Part shown: piece by piece, positions 47,565 to 60,527 of the stretch | How positions within the stretch are numbered: position 1 is the first letter of the stretch | How the letters are laid out: the number at the start of each line of letters is the position of its first letter | Origin: Oxyruncus cristatus | Lineage: Eukaryota; Chordata; Aves; Passeriformes; Cotingidae | Length of the DNA stretch: 64,000 bases | Direction: 5' to 3' | Assembly: GCA_013399855.1 (NCBI GenBank) | Contig: VXAY01001311.1 | Location: 285,181-349,180 of the forward strand | Notes under the pieces: generated by a model | What the model was told of the DNA's origin: nothing | What the model saw: the letters and a program-made list of their open reading frames with translations, nothing else | The model's database searches: none | Translations under genes and position numbers: made by a program

Positions 47565-50500
47565 CTTCTGTTTGCTTTTGCTTCAATCAAATGATGAATT
47601 ATTTGGTGGAGGAACCAAGAATGACATTTTTCAAGATGCAATGTGATTTATAAGCCCAAATCCCATTTCAAAAATGACTTGGGATAATTTAGGAATGTCA
47701 GGCTTGTTGGAAAACAATGGATTTGGACAAAAAAGTGCTTTGTAATCTATTTTTCTTGTAAAATTTATTGCCTAAGCTACCAATGTTGAGGATGTATATG
47801 TTATTTCATTTAGCTAATGTTTTACTTGATCTATGTTCCTTGCGTGAAAGGTGTTGATATATCATGAGACAAAGGCAGTAATTTCAGTGTTGTGATATCT
47901 AGTCAGCAATGGGTCTTCTGGTGGGAACTAGTGTGTCCTGTTGTATTTCAGAGTCCAAACAGGTTTGGAAAAACATCTCTCAGTTCATTAAGATGATGGT
48001 GGGGAGAAAACTCTGGAACTGAAATTGTGTTTCAGAGGGATTCTCAGCACTTTCTAAAAACCGGACTCAACTTGTGCTTTCTCAGGTCAGTCCAATTATT
48101 GGATCCTTTAAAAAATCTTATCCCTTGCATTTCTAAAGTACATATCTGACTATGTACATAACAGGAAGTATTGTATTTGTTTTATATCTGGTGCCATGAA
48201 GTTTAAAAACCGTAATTTTTTTGTAATCAATTTCTCTTTTTATACACGACAAACTTTAAAGAAGAAAATACTGATTTGGTTAACATAGCCAACAAAAAAC
48301 TGTATTGCAAAAATCTAAGAATAAAAGTCTAAAGATTAACAGGTTGAGATTATAAATATACATTATAAATAACAGTTCTGACTTAAATCTAAGTCATATA
48401 CTTCTATATACAGATATAGCTTCACAAGGCTTATTGATTGATTGGATTTACATATGAAATCATCAAAGTATTATGCAAAGTTTAAGAAGTGCAGCTATGA
48501 TACATTTAGTTAAAATTGGAAATTAACTTCGGAATTAGTTCCTAAATTTGAACATCTTAGCCCAGGCAAGAATGTGATTTAATTATTTGGGAAATTATTT
48601 AAGAAAGTCTTAGCACTGTGAATTTGGTTGATTATGAGACCCTAATTTGAGACTAAGCTATATTGACAGTTTTTGTGATATAACTGAGTTCTTGGTTGCC
48701 CACAGCAATCTGTCCAGTTGATATGACCTGCAGCTGTTTTCTTCTTTGAATCCAAGCAAGGAAACATTAGGTAAGAAGTCAGCATTGCTACATGTTTCTT
48801 CCTTGCTAGCAACGTCAATTTTCAGCCAAATGCAGTAGAGTTGGGCTATGCTAAATAATAAAATACAGGTAATCCGGTGAATCCACTAAAGGATTAATAT
48901 TTACAAAACATAAGGCTCTCCCAGGCGTGTCAGCTTGGCTAAATATGGAAGACTATTAAAGCTTGACAATATAACAGGGTAAGTCATTTGCTATCAGTTA
49001 TATTTTAACAAGAGCGCTTCCTAATGCCAGTTGGTTGACACTGATGTTTCACAGACTTTATAACATTTATTCAGTATATTTAGTAGCAGTCCCAATACTT
49101 TGCTTGAATGAATATCAAAATTACTACTAATGCTGCCCTGATTAATTTTTTTAAAAGCAAACAAGAGTGCTACTGTTTTAAATATTTTTACAGTAAATTT
49201 TAAATAGTTTTCCAAAGCAACACATTCATACAATACTGTTGATCCCGTGACAGCTTTTAAATGGATCTGTTACGATGTTTTTCACTCATTTCAGTGGTTT
49301 CTCTCTCTAAAGGAATAAGCCTTTAAAACAATCTAGACTGTCGTGGGGTTAATGATTTTCAAAATGGCTGCACTGTTAAAATGTGTATACAAGTTAAAAA
49401 CACAAAAATAAGAAAGTCTATAGGGTGAAAGTCTTGTAATTTTGAGACCAAATTGCTGAACCTGATTCCCCCTGTCTTTTGTCATCTCATTCTCTACCTC
49501 TAGGAATACCAGGGTGTGTTGGTTTTGGTAGGTTGTGTATTTGGCTGGTCGTGAGGTGGTGACCATGTTCTGTCTTCTGTTAATCCGCATCTCTTGAATG
49601 GCAGGTTGATGGTCAGCAGGTCTTGGTTCCTTTATGAAGTCTTCTGTGGTATCAGAGGTGACCTCTTATACTTCAAGTAATTAGCTCATTCTTCCACAGA
49701 ATATCGGCTTCTCACAACCTCTTCTCTTTGGTTCACCTTTGGTTGTGTTAATTAGTAGCTTACATCTGTCTTGGTGTTGGCCTGGTTGCACAGGGATCTC
49801 TTCCCTCTTTGGCCAACCTGTGTGGAAATGAGCAACACTTACTGCACAATTTGTTTCCTCACAGCCTTCTTTTGTGCAGCTTGGATGTGGACAGATCACA
49901 CGAAGGACTGTAAGTCTTTCCCAAACCACTAGACGTGATAAAACTGTGTATGTTTTTGCATCTTGTGTTCCACTGCCATAATTACTTCCATGTTATATTT
50001 TAATGTGAGTCTCTGCTGGCTACCCACAAAAATTAATTGAATAATAAGACCAAGGAAAGAAGCTGAACTAGAAGCTTCAGGCTTAAGGTGGAGTTGGCAT
50101 CTGAATTAATAAAAGGGTCAATTTTTTTTTTGATGTATTTGCAGCTCCCATAAGCAGAAAAAGGACATGCCTCCCTCATTAGTTGTTGAGGTAGGCTTGC
50201 TAGCCATAATTGAGGAACTGAAGGCGTGGTGAAGCAACTGGTAATAAAAGTGGATGGAATAAATTCCACTGGTGCCTGGAGCTGCCTGGCTGCTGTCCCA
50301 CCACTGCCCAGGAGCACCCTTGTTTAAATTATGAAATCCTGTAGTGGCCACACATCGTTTCGGGGACCACCCAGATGTGGGTTCCTTGCATGCAGCAAGT
50401 GAGCTTTCTGGCCAAACCAGAGGGACTATGGAGCGGATCCAAACACGTAGCAGTTGGTGGGGATTATCTGGTTGGAGGAGAATCCTTTAAAAATACAGTT

Positions 50501-53500
50501 CTACAAAATTCAGTAGAAAAAAAATGGAGTAAATGACATTACACATTACTCACCTGCAACCCCTGCAGAGACAATGAGTTTACACTTGAATTTACAGCTT
50601 TGAAGAATAACGAGGGGCAGTAACTACAAGACTGTGCCCTGGAGAAAGAAAGAAAACCAAAGATAATGTACTGCTTACTAGGTAGCCTAATGATGGTTAT
50701 GAGATGGTACACTATGAGTCCTACCATGTGCAACAGTTTGTTGAGAGAGAGGGGCTCCCTGCCTCTTTTTCCTTCACTCTCAGTAGAGTCATAGTTTTTC
50801 TCATTAACTAAAATGGGATAGATAAGACAGATCCTTCCCTTGGATATGGTGGTGTTTGGTGGGGATTTTTTCACTGTCCAGGAAACATTGCAGTTATGTT
50901 TCAAGGAATAAATAGAGTAAGAGTAAATCTCAACTGAATTTATTTAGCTGGAGAAGTTTTCACTAGCAACGTGGGAACACAATGTCAGACTGTAAAAATA
51001 AGCAAATAAATAAAAATAAAGCTGCTATTCTAGCTCAGCAGTTATATTTAAAAAAGAGATGACTGTTTAAATTTTAAATATTTTATTGACTTCTTTGCTA
51101 CTGCAATTTTTCTGGTATAAAAAGATGAATAGGAAAATATTATGTAAATAAATGGGACAACTTTCTAGTATTGCAAAAGATGACTGGTGGAATATCGTGA
51201 TGCCAGACTACCATGTTACTGTATTTCTAAAATTGTTTGTTATTTGGCTTTAGGACCTTTATCCAAAGAATCCTTAATGCACTCTAATTTTATTATTACT
51301 AATAGGAGTGGTAACAACGATGATAAAATATTTATTTGAATTGCAGTAATTACTTTAAGTCACTGTGTCTAATTAAAGTCCTAAGACTTTTAACATCAAT
51401 GGGATGTAAACATCTTTTCACTAACTTCAAAGATTTGGACCCTATAAGAATATTCAGCTATATTCTGAATGCTATTGGTTATGCTACTGTTCACTCTGAT
51501 AATCATTGAAATTTATAGATTCATCACACTTGCCTATAATTAAACTTTATTTTCAGAAGTATGATGATAATTGGATTTCTCAGTCAAGACAACTGCTGAT
51601 ATCAGTGCAAGAATAACAGCACAGAGCGAGGATCCCTGCAGTCAGCACATAAGTTAGGAGCTAAATTTCCAAAAGGTCTGAAATGTGGCAAGTGTAGTAG
51701 TACCCAGAACCTTGTTACTGCCCCTCACGTGGGTGCTGTTCTCTTTATGGGGGCAAAAACTGGGACAGAAAAAAACCTAGAAGCAGCACTGGAGTTTAAT
51801 GAAAATAGTGGTAATTCAAGTGGTTTTCCTCCCCAAATTACTGGTTAAGCAGCCAACAACTAAGCATGTTGTGAAGGTACACAGGTGCCGGGGGTCGCTG
51901 CTTCTTGCAGAAGCCACGTGCAATCCATCTGCTCCTTAGTGAGGCTTTGGTTTTTGTGTGACAGTGGCTTGCTCAGAGTTGCAGCTCTGTGGCTCCCACC
52001 GGGAGGGAGCCTGGTGTCCCTCCTCAAGGGCCCTGTCTCTGAGCTCTGGCCGAGTGTTCAAAGGGGTTCACATAGATTTGTTAAAGATGCTGATACTTTG
52101 CCTGAAGTGAAGATTCTGAAAATGCTTTTCAGTCACTTGAGAAAGTAGTTCAGGATCTGGATGTTGTATCACACTTGTTCTGGTCCTGTTTCTTCTTTGT
52201 GAGAGTGGACTGTGGGCAGAATTGTGGCCTTGATAGTGATTGCTGCTACTTTTCTGAAGAAACTGGTGGTACCAGATCTTCCTACTGGAACCATCAGCAT
52301 TAGTGGACAGTGAACTGCATTTGCTCACAAGGAGCAGGAAACATTTTCCTCATCAGGGAGAGAAGAGAATGAAAGAAGTCAAAATACATGAGTCAGAATT
52401 CCTCCTTCTTGGGTTTGCTGGGGTAAGACAGTTTTGTGCCACCCGTAAAGACTAAAAATTCACTCACAGGGAGTGACTGCTCATCAGTCAACTGGAAAAA
52501 GAGTAAAATAACTAAGTGAAGTAATTTTCTATTGGTTAACAGAAATATATTAAAACTAATGCTGTAATAACTGCTTAACAAATAATATTTTAAACCGATT
52601 TCATTACTGAGAGGTAATATGCATTTGTCACCTTTTCTGTACTATATATAGATGAAGAAATCAGTGTGTCCTGCACCAGTTTTATCACTGGCACAATAAG
52701 CACCTTGGACTGTATTATATTCAATGTTGCCACACCAACCAGAGTACAGTTGAACACTTGGCACATTGCTTATTTTATAATAATAAGCAAGACTGTTTTC
52801 CCTGCCCTTTTTGATATGTGTAAAGATATAAACCATTCATAAAAAGAGGTTCATGTAGATGAATACTGTACTTTTAGGTGTAGACCAGATACAGAAAGGA
52901 TAGACATTCACATATATCACGTTAGATATAGATTTATAAGGTGTTTGTTTCATGGTGTATGGCAGCCACTGGTTGGCTGCAGTCAGCAAGAAGTTTCCTG
53001 TGTGATTGGCTGTGACATCAGTGCAATATACCTGATATCTTACATTTCTGAGCCTGTTGGGTTCTGGCAGCTGTTAGGATACTCAACCAGGCACTGCTTG
53101 GTCTAGTGAGCATAGCACATCTCTATTTTTCTTGTAATTTCCTCAATAGCAATATTGTTTCATGAGCTCACATAGAAATCTTCATTAGCATTAGTTACCA
53201 AAGATATAACAGTATTATTGTCACTAGCAGATTATTTTTTAATCCAGATTTTCTTTTTATTTTCACCTCTGTTTGCAAACAATCTCCTATTTTATTTTTT
53301 TTTTACAAGCAGTAATAATGTCAAGTCCATTGGCACTTGCCTGTGTGGATGTGCCAAATGTGGACTGGGGAACAGTTCTTGTACATGTGCTTTTCCTGTA
53401 TGGTCTCCTTAGGTAGCATCTGGGCTGACATGAATTTTTATTTAGTCTCTAGATGTTAATCGTTTGCTTTTAAAAGTAGGGTGAAAATTACAGACCGAGA

Positions 53501-55923
53501 AAATGAAAGCTGTCCTGAAATAGACAGTGGCATCTAAGCATGTTAAAGCTGACTGTGAGCATCTAATCTGAACTGCTAATTCTCTCTGGCTCTTCTGGAT
53601 AACAGTACCACTAACTCTCTATAAAATATAAAGCCTCCACAGGGTAGGTCTGCAATAGCAGTGGTCATTCAGCTTCTCAGCTCCTGGTCCTTATCCCTGA
53701 GATGTTTCTCAAACCTTGGCTCGTGTGCATTGCCATTTGCCCCGTTCCTGAACAGGAACACAGATGGTATCCAATACATGTTTTGTCTTAGATGATGCTT
53801 GTACAACCATTGCAGCGCTTTGCCTTCCCTGATGTGGTACCTCCTTCTCTGCTGCTGAGAGCTACAGTGTGAAAGTAGAAGTGGGTAAACTTGTTCGATT
53901 AAACCAGCATCTTGTGTATTTATGATATGGTTCAAATATAGGTGAGGTTAAGAAAAAACTCGGAACTTTCCAGTTAAAAAAAACTACTGCTTCATTTGGA
54001 GCTATTCACGATCATAAGAAAAGGTGCCCACATTAAAACTGTTAATTATAAAAATAAATCATCGTAATAATAAAAATTAATACAACCAGGGGCAAGTCTA
54101 AGTCCCACCCTCTGGGCTGATCAGTCTCGAAGCAGCTCTTTGTTCTAAGCTGTAGTTGCTCATGCTCTCAGTTTGAGATCCCTGGTCCAGTCCCCAGCGC
54201 GTTGGCCAAGAGAGCAGCTGTCATGCTAACATGAGGCAAGAACAGCCTCTCTTGCAATGTTTCTGGCCTGGAAACAGAGAGAATATTTAAAATCTCATGA
54301 GAGAGAGCATGTCCTGATAAGCTCTTCTCTGTTGAGAAGATGTGATGGTTGAGTGAACTGTGGGAATGGAGGGGCAGCTTTCTGCGGGAAGCCTTGAAAC
54401 AGAAAGAGTCCGTGCCCAGCAGTGAATTTGAGTTTCTGAGCAAAATGGTTCTTGAGTTGCTCAGAAGAACAGAACCAGCCCCTTAAAAGAAGGACTGAGA
54501 TTGTGTATGAGAAAATATCAGGAATCTGCCATCGTGGAGACAAGTCTCTTTGTCTACAGCCATGAGAAATCAGGAAGTGTGCTGCTGTTAAGTGCCCAAA
54601 GCATTTCCTTCTGGCCAGTGTTGCTGCCTGACCATTGCTTCTCTGGAAAAATCCCCCAGGAGAACCAGTTCTTCCAAGTCACGGCCTTGTCCCGACCAGT
54701 GCCACTGTGGGCTGAGTTCCAATAACTTGTATTTGGACCAAATGCTGGCATTTATTTTTTTTTTAATTGGTTTTGTTTGTTTGTTTGGGGTTTTTTTAAC
54801 TTGCTTTACACTAAGGATGGGATGAGTTGATGCTTTTTGGATGACTCACTGGGAAATAGAAGGGGAGGCAGCTAGTCTGTATAAATTTGGTGAATGAAAA
54901 AGCTGGTTGTGCATAACAGCATCCAGGTACTCCAGGCAGTGTTGGGATGAATCTGCTTGCCAGTCATCTGGCTGTACTCACTTCCCAAGACTTTTTTTTC
55001 CCAAAGTTGTTAATCCAGGGTGATAGACAAGGCTGAGTACATATTTCCTGCTGACCTGCTTTTCCTGTCAGTAGAGCAAAAGACAAGTAAGAAGTTGTAT
55101 GCGATGGGATTCTCCCTAGCATGGGATATTTCCCCCACTATTAGTTCTCCTGTAATTAATAAAGAAGTGTAATGTTAAAAATGGCAACACTTCTGATTAG
55201 TTGCCATACTTTTGGGTTAGTGTAAGAATATCTTTTCATTGTAAGGAAAGATTTCTTACAGATTTGCTGCCGTCACCAATCCCCAACATGAGTAAACAGC
55301 TGAATTCAGAGGGGCCTTCCCTTGCAATTTGACTTTTCTTTAAAAACATGCCAAGTGCAGCATGCAAACTATTGTGGGAAAGTTGGCTTTCATCTGCTGA
55401 CACTGTTTAATGTCCAGAATTTATGATAGTTTCTTGTCTGTAAACACAATAGGCATTTTATAAATTGAATTGTTCTTAGAGCAGCACAAGACATAAATGA
55501 TACTGTTCCTACTGGTTACATTATATAAAATACATAACCAGCTGCTGAATTTGTAGCACAGGGGCCTGCCATACTATTTATTTTATGTGCTGTGAGCGAG
55601 GTACATCACTTATGTAAGTTCATTTACTCCAACAGCTTACTTTTGCAAAGATTGCATATAGGGGCTATGAAAAGGGGGTACCTACATTTGCAGTACCAAA
55701 GGCTGTGATGGCAATTTTCTAGAAGCCTTGAGAACTGTATGTGATTTGCATAAAATACAGCATGTTTGAATGTATTTTTCGTCTCAGAAAAATGTATGCT
55801 AATAAGGTATTAACTATAGATGTATACCAATATTATTTAATTCATCAATAACCATTCCATGACTTGTGCTTTCTATCCATTGTGCCAGCATGTGTAACCA
55901 TCATGTAATGTTTAATTCAGAGT
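47565..55923. other. AT-rich unique non-coding DNA
   Basis: About 8.4 kb with no recognisable repeat family, RNA gene or exon. Seen in it: a direct repeat ATTATAAATA at 48349-48358 and 48362-48371, a 7-bp hairpin TGACTTA/TAAGTCA at 48379-48396, T9 near 50120, (GTTT)n near 54770-54787 and an ATTTGCAT octamer at 55744-55751. Old repeats beyond visual recognition may be present. Confidence 0.6.
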
Positions 55924-55975
55924 TATTCTGGGGAGGAGGGGGAGGTGTTGTTGTTGGTGTTTTTTTTTTTTTTTC
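55924..55975 (+). repeat. G-rich then T15 tract
   Basis: GGGGAGGAGGGGGAGG is followed by GTTGTTGTTGGTG and fifteen T (55960-55974), ending CTCAG. This is low-complexity DNA of the T/G class. The final T15-CTCAG also resembles a splice acceptor, though nothing exon-like follows. Confidence 0.75.
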
Positions 55976-57015
55976 TCAGCTATTTAAAAAATAAGTAGTA
56001 AATACTTATTTGACTGAAGAAAAATCTGATCTGCAGCATTCCACGGTGCCTGAGGAGCACATTAGTAAAAAGATGATGAGGATGTAGCTGACACCAGGAT
56101 CTGTGAAAGAATCTCTTTCCTGTAGTACAAATCAGAAATGGCATTATCTGGCCTTTCTAAAGGGCATTTTACCACTATCCCTGTGTTTCAAATCCTGTCT
56201 GAAGAGTAGATCAGCAAACAGTAATCAGCAGATGTGGATTCCAGGGAATGGGCAAAGTGTCTAATGACTAAATGCAATGATTAGTGAAGGTAGGATCAAG
56301 ACAGGACCATAATCCCCAGAACAACCAATACAACTTTTTTCTTTCCAAAGCTAGTTAATACCTTGCCCTTGTAATTATCCCAGCATCAGAGGGAAGTGCC
56401 GTCTTCTACCTGGTTCTCATTACTCTATCAGTCATGTTAATTTAAATACTTGTGAACATATAAAACAGGCTGCTGCGGAAGAGGCGGCTTTATTTCATTT
56501 ATACACATCTTTGAGTCTCTGGGGTTTTATCCATTTTATAACCAATTCTAAAGTGTCCAGCACTCTCCAGCTACACAGTGTGCAGAGCCGGGGGCAGTTC
56601 AGCATGTCCAGCACTGCCCCAGGTAGCAGATCCCTGGAGGCACCGAGCTGCAAGCGAATCCCCGTCGCCGGCTGCTGGGATCTCCATGGTCTCGCAGAGA
56701 GCTCAGTGGCTTCACCTGGGAAAAGGTTTGCTTCTTCCCTCCATCCAAAAGTTTCATCACGTGAAGAAAGTAGGAAGGAGCTAACTGGTCCTACCTTACT
56801 TTTTCTAATCCTGAGCAGCAGTTTGAACAGCCTTGGGATAAAAAGAAGACAAAGGAAGAGAGGAGTAGAGAAGTAGCAGGGGTAAGCTGTGCAAAGACGG
56901 AGTTACAGCATTTGAGGGAAGTAATAAGGAGTAAGTGAAAAATATATATGCTTGTTAAGTTCCTGCAGTTTCAGAGACTTTGTCTAAGACTCAACTTAAC
57001 TTTGCACTGATTTTG
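55976..57015. other. Unique non-coding DNA
   Basis: No repeat family seen. The 121-codon plus-strand frame at 56511-56876 has no recognisable domain. Between about 56580 and 56720 the DNA is GC-richer with several CpG (CCCGTCGCCGG). Confidence 0.6.
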
Positions 57016-57107
57016 TTTTGTGGGGGTTTTTTGTTTGGTTGTGGGGTTTTTTTCGGGGGGGGGGGCGGTTTGCTTGGTTTGGGTTTTTTGGGTTTGGTTT
57101 TTTCCTT
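57016..57107 (+). repeat. G/T tract with eleven-G run
   Basis: G5 (57022-57026), G4 (57043-57046), G11 (57055-57065), then GGG at 57081-57083 and 57090-57092, separated by T-rich loops, ending in a pyrimidine stretch. Several G-quadruplex foldings are possible, although some loops exceed seven bases. Confidence 0.75.
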
Positions 57108-60100
57108 CCCACCCCCCTCCAACTGTGCATGGATTTTGTCCTCCCAGGTCTTCTGAGGATGATGGTAGTTGTGAGTAAATACTGTTACTGTGAATTTTTG
57201 GTGTTTGCTCTGAAAAGTAACGTTGATTTCAACAGGGGTTGTAAAGCCCTGTTCCATTTCACTTAAAATTTTGACTTTGAAAATCTGCTTGAATAGGGCA
57301 AGAAGAGTGAGAATACTGCCAACCTTTTTGGCATTACTGGCTGTGAGGAATGGTTCTTTCTGAATTTAATGGCAAAATGAATTGTCACTGAAAAGTTTAC
57401 TAGTAGCTCTTCCTAATAAAATCTTAAATGTATAATTATCATTTTAGTTACTTTTGATGACCTGTCTTCTGTTTGTATTGATGTCGAAGTAAAACTAGAA
57501 AATGAAATGGATCCCTTCTAAAAACTGTGAACAATGCAAGTGTAACATTTTGATACTTAGTGAAGGTGTGGGCTATCTAGGGATCTCGACCCTTAAAGGA
57601 AATGGAAGGCATGAGGCACACGAGTAACAGTTTTACTGAGACAATGAGGAAGTGTATTCAAATTTAATTTTGTTTGTATTTCTGCTGTTTGGAGGATGGG
57701 GTGGGCAATAACTTACGTTTCTGAGGCTTTTTATTTGTAAAGAACCCCTTATTTCCAGCATGCAGGGAAACAGCTTTCATAAACATCCTTCCATAAATAC
57801 TCGTTTTAAGTAGGAACTTACACTGGTACACTCGGGGAGAAGGACCACCACTTCATGCTTATCTTGACTGCTGTAAGATAGCTGTTAATGTCATGTTTCA
57901 GGTTAAAAGGAAGGTATTGGTATGAGGCTGACCTTTGAATGGAATAATAATAAAAAAAAAGCCTTCTTTTTAATAAACCCCTTTTTTGAGAAAGCTTCCT
58001 TTTTTTCAGACAGTGGTTGTGTTTTAAACTGTTATTTTCCTTATGGAGGGGTTGAAATAAGCAAAGACAGCTGGTAAACAGTCTTACCCATTCTTCAATG
58101 AGCCTGTTTCATCCTCTGCATATTGATACAGTTGTAGTCTGGAAGAACTTCCTTGACCACAGGAGCTAATGGGAAGAAGTCAATTTGGGGCTTTTGTGTT
58201 TTGATTTTTTCATCTGAGCATGTGCTATAAATGTGTTGTGCTTGAGGGGGACAAGTGCACAGTGGTTTTTGATGTGTGGTGCCTGTCTGGTGGCACTGAC
58301 TTATCATGGTAGGTGAGCTTGTGGGAGATCAGTTGTTATGGTCAGCTGTAATCCTTCCCCCCAACATGACACAGCCCTGAGCCACAGTCTGCCCTCCTGC
58401 TGGAAAGAGCTCCCTGCTACTTTCCACTTTCTTGCACTCACCTTTATTTTACATTTCTGCATTGCGTTTGAAACACAGAGACAGCAGTTGTTCATCCTGG
58501 AGCCCAGGTTCATTAATTTACAGATGACTGAAGAGCTGCTCTATCAGATTTGTTTGCCTCTGAAGATAAATTCCTAAAATAGGAATGCAAAAAGCAAGTA
58601 TCTCATTCTTAGTGGTTTACCCAACAGCTGGTGTCTTTCTCCAGTCTTGTATTGTTCTCTATTTACTGCTCAATATTTCCTTGCATTTCCACCTAAGATA
58701 ATCATATGTTGATATCTAGTATGCAAATTGAATTCGAATAGTGGAGGACTGGGTGTCATTTTTAGAATCCATGTGTGCACTTCACACTCTGGCTTCTGAA
58801 GTTTTCATACCAGTGGCTGTGACACTTGAGAAATCTTGGGCAAAAATTAATACCAGGCTAAGAATCTAATGCCAGTGAGTTTCATGGTGTGCTGCAGAGG
58901 CATGTAAGAATTTAATTTTATTTTTTGAATACTTTTTGCTACAGGGGGTTGGGAGAACCCTGGTAACCATAATCAGATGCAGTGCCTACTGCTAAGGTAG
59001 CAATTCACAATTCCTTTAACGTGCTGGCAGCCAGCTATATTTCTAGGAGAGTGGCATGTTCACATGTACAAACACATACACACACATGCAGAGGCGTTTT
59101 CACATAAACTTTGCAGAGGAAATTCAGCCCTTGTAAGAAGAATGTTTTAATATGCACAGGGAGCAAAACCGCTGTTCGTAAATCCCGCAGGGGATGTATG
59201 TACTTGCTTTTTGCTGTGGTGAAGGGTGTACCCTCCTGGAAGTCTACATGGTGACGTTTGTTGGAGGTCCAGCAAGGCCTGTAACCTCCTGCAGGGTGGT
59301 ATCACCATTTTTAGGCTCACCCTGCATCCCAACTGGAGGTGCTGTCGCTATTGCTTCACACACCAAAAACTTACTAATGGTGGCCATTTACTTTTTGGGT
59401 GAGTCTCAAGCCTTACAGCATCATTTCCAAGACTACCTGATGGACCCTCTCTTGGCAGCAGAGAAATCCATTTATTATGAGGAAAGGAGCAGGAGGTACG
59501 TGCAGAGGAATGGTGAGCTGTGGGACAGCCCTGTGAGTGCCCCCTCACCCACAGTGTGAATGTGCTGCTTGGGTAAGGTAGATAATGGTTCTTGAAAGTT
59601 CAGACTTTTCTGTTCTGATGCTCTTTCAGATGACTGATGACCATGGCATTTGTAACTTCCAGCTTAGGCAGGAGTCCAGTGTTTCAAAACAATATTGTTT
59701 TATGGTATGCAGGTTGTAAAACAAGTAATTCCAGGTTCTAAACCAGAAGTAATTCCAGGTTCAGTGAGAGTAGCAGGCTTTTGTTCTATAGGATGCGAAG
59801 AGTGAAACTTGGGGGGACATGGCAAGTTAGTTCAGGAAAATAAAATAATATTCTACTATTCTACAATAAGAAAAAATATGCTGAGAAAAATTAACAATGG
59901 CAGTTGTTCCTATAAAAACTATAGAAGGAAATTAAACTCTTATGGATGTTTCAGCGTTGTTTTTTTCCCCCCACTTCCTATGTGTTCTTAGGGTAATTTG
60001 ATTTTAGTATCTTCGGTTTCTTTTAATTTTTTGGGTTACCTTCACCTTTCTGTTTTTCAATTTTTCTTTACTAGGAAAGAGTGAGGAGTAAAGGACATGT

Positions 60101-60429
60101 AAAATGACTGTCCACAAAAAAATAGAAATTTGAATACTCAGTGAAACAAAGCAACCCTTTTTTTACCATTTTTTTCCACCCCTTACTGTTCTTGATTTTT
60201 CTTCTAATCTAGCAGTAAATAGAAATGCAAGACTTTTTATAGAATAAGTGAATCTGCACTCAGGGCTGTGGGGATAGCAACGTATGTGTCTGTGAAACAT
60301 GAGAGAAAATTTCAGGGTTTAGTAGGTAGCTGAACTGAAAATCCACCAACAGGCAATAATCAATAGCTGATACGCTTGAAAAATGTCCTGGGGTTTGCAC
60401 TGGTCTCAAGTGGGTGAGATCTCAGAGGA
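57108..60429. other. Unique non-coding DNA
   Basis: No repeat family or exon recognised. It holds a 24-bp-period direct repeat at 59723-59762. The 121-codon plus-strand frame at 59194-59559 is unrecognised. Confidence 0.6.
59723..59762. repeat. Short 24-bp tandem duplication
   Basis: AAGTAATTCCAGGTTC occurs exactly at 59723-59738 and again at 59747-59762, separated by TAAACCAG. A small local duplication. Confidence 0.85.
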
Positions 60430-60527
60430 GCACCCTGGCCTAGAGGGTGGCACCCCTGTACATGGCACGGGGCTTGGAACTAGATGATCTATAAGGTCCC
60501 TTCCAGTCTGAGCCATTCTGCGATTCT
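60430..60527 (+). mobile_element. CR1 3'-end fragment, sense
   Basis: GGTGGCACCCCTGTACATGG, then CTTGGAACTAGATGATCTAT and AAGGTCCCTTCCAG, ends in CCATTCTGCGATTC. This is the CR1 3' UTR pattern ('ggttggaactagatgatctttaaggtcccttccaacccaaaccattctatgattc'). About 100 bp remain. Confidence 0.9.

Noticed and set aside
56511..56876. Plus-strand frame of 121 codons
   Set aside because: Ser-rich translation without a recognised family, with no exon signals.
59194..59559. Plus-strand frame of 121 codons
   Set aside because: No recognised domain. A minus-strand frame overlaps it, and it is probably chance.
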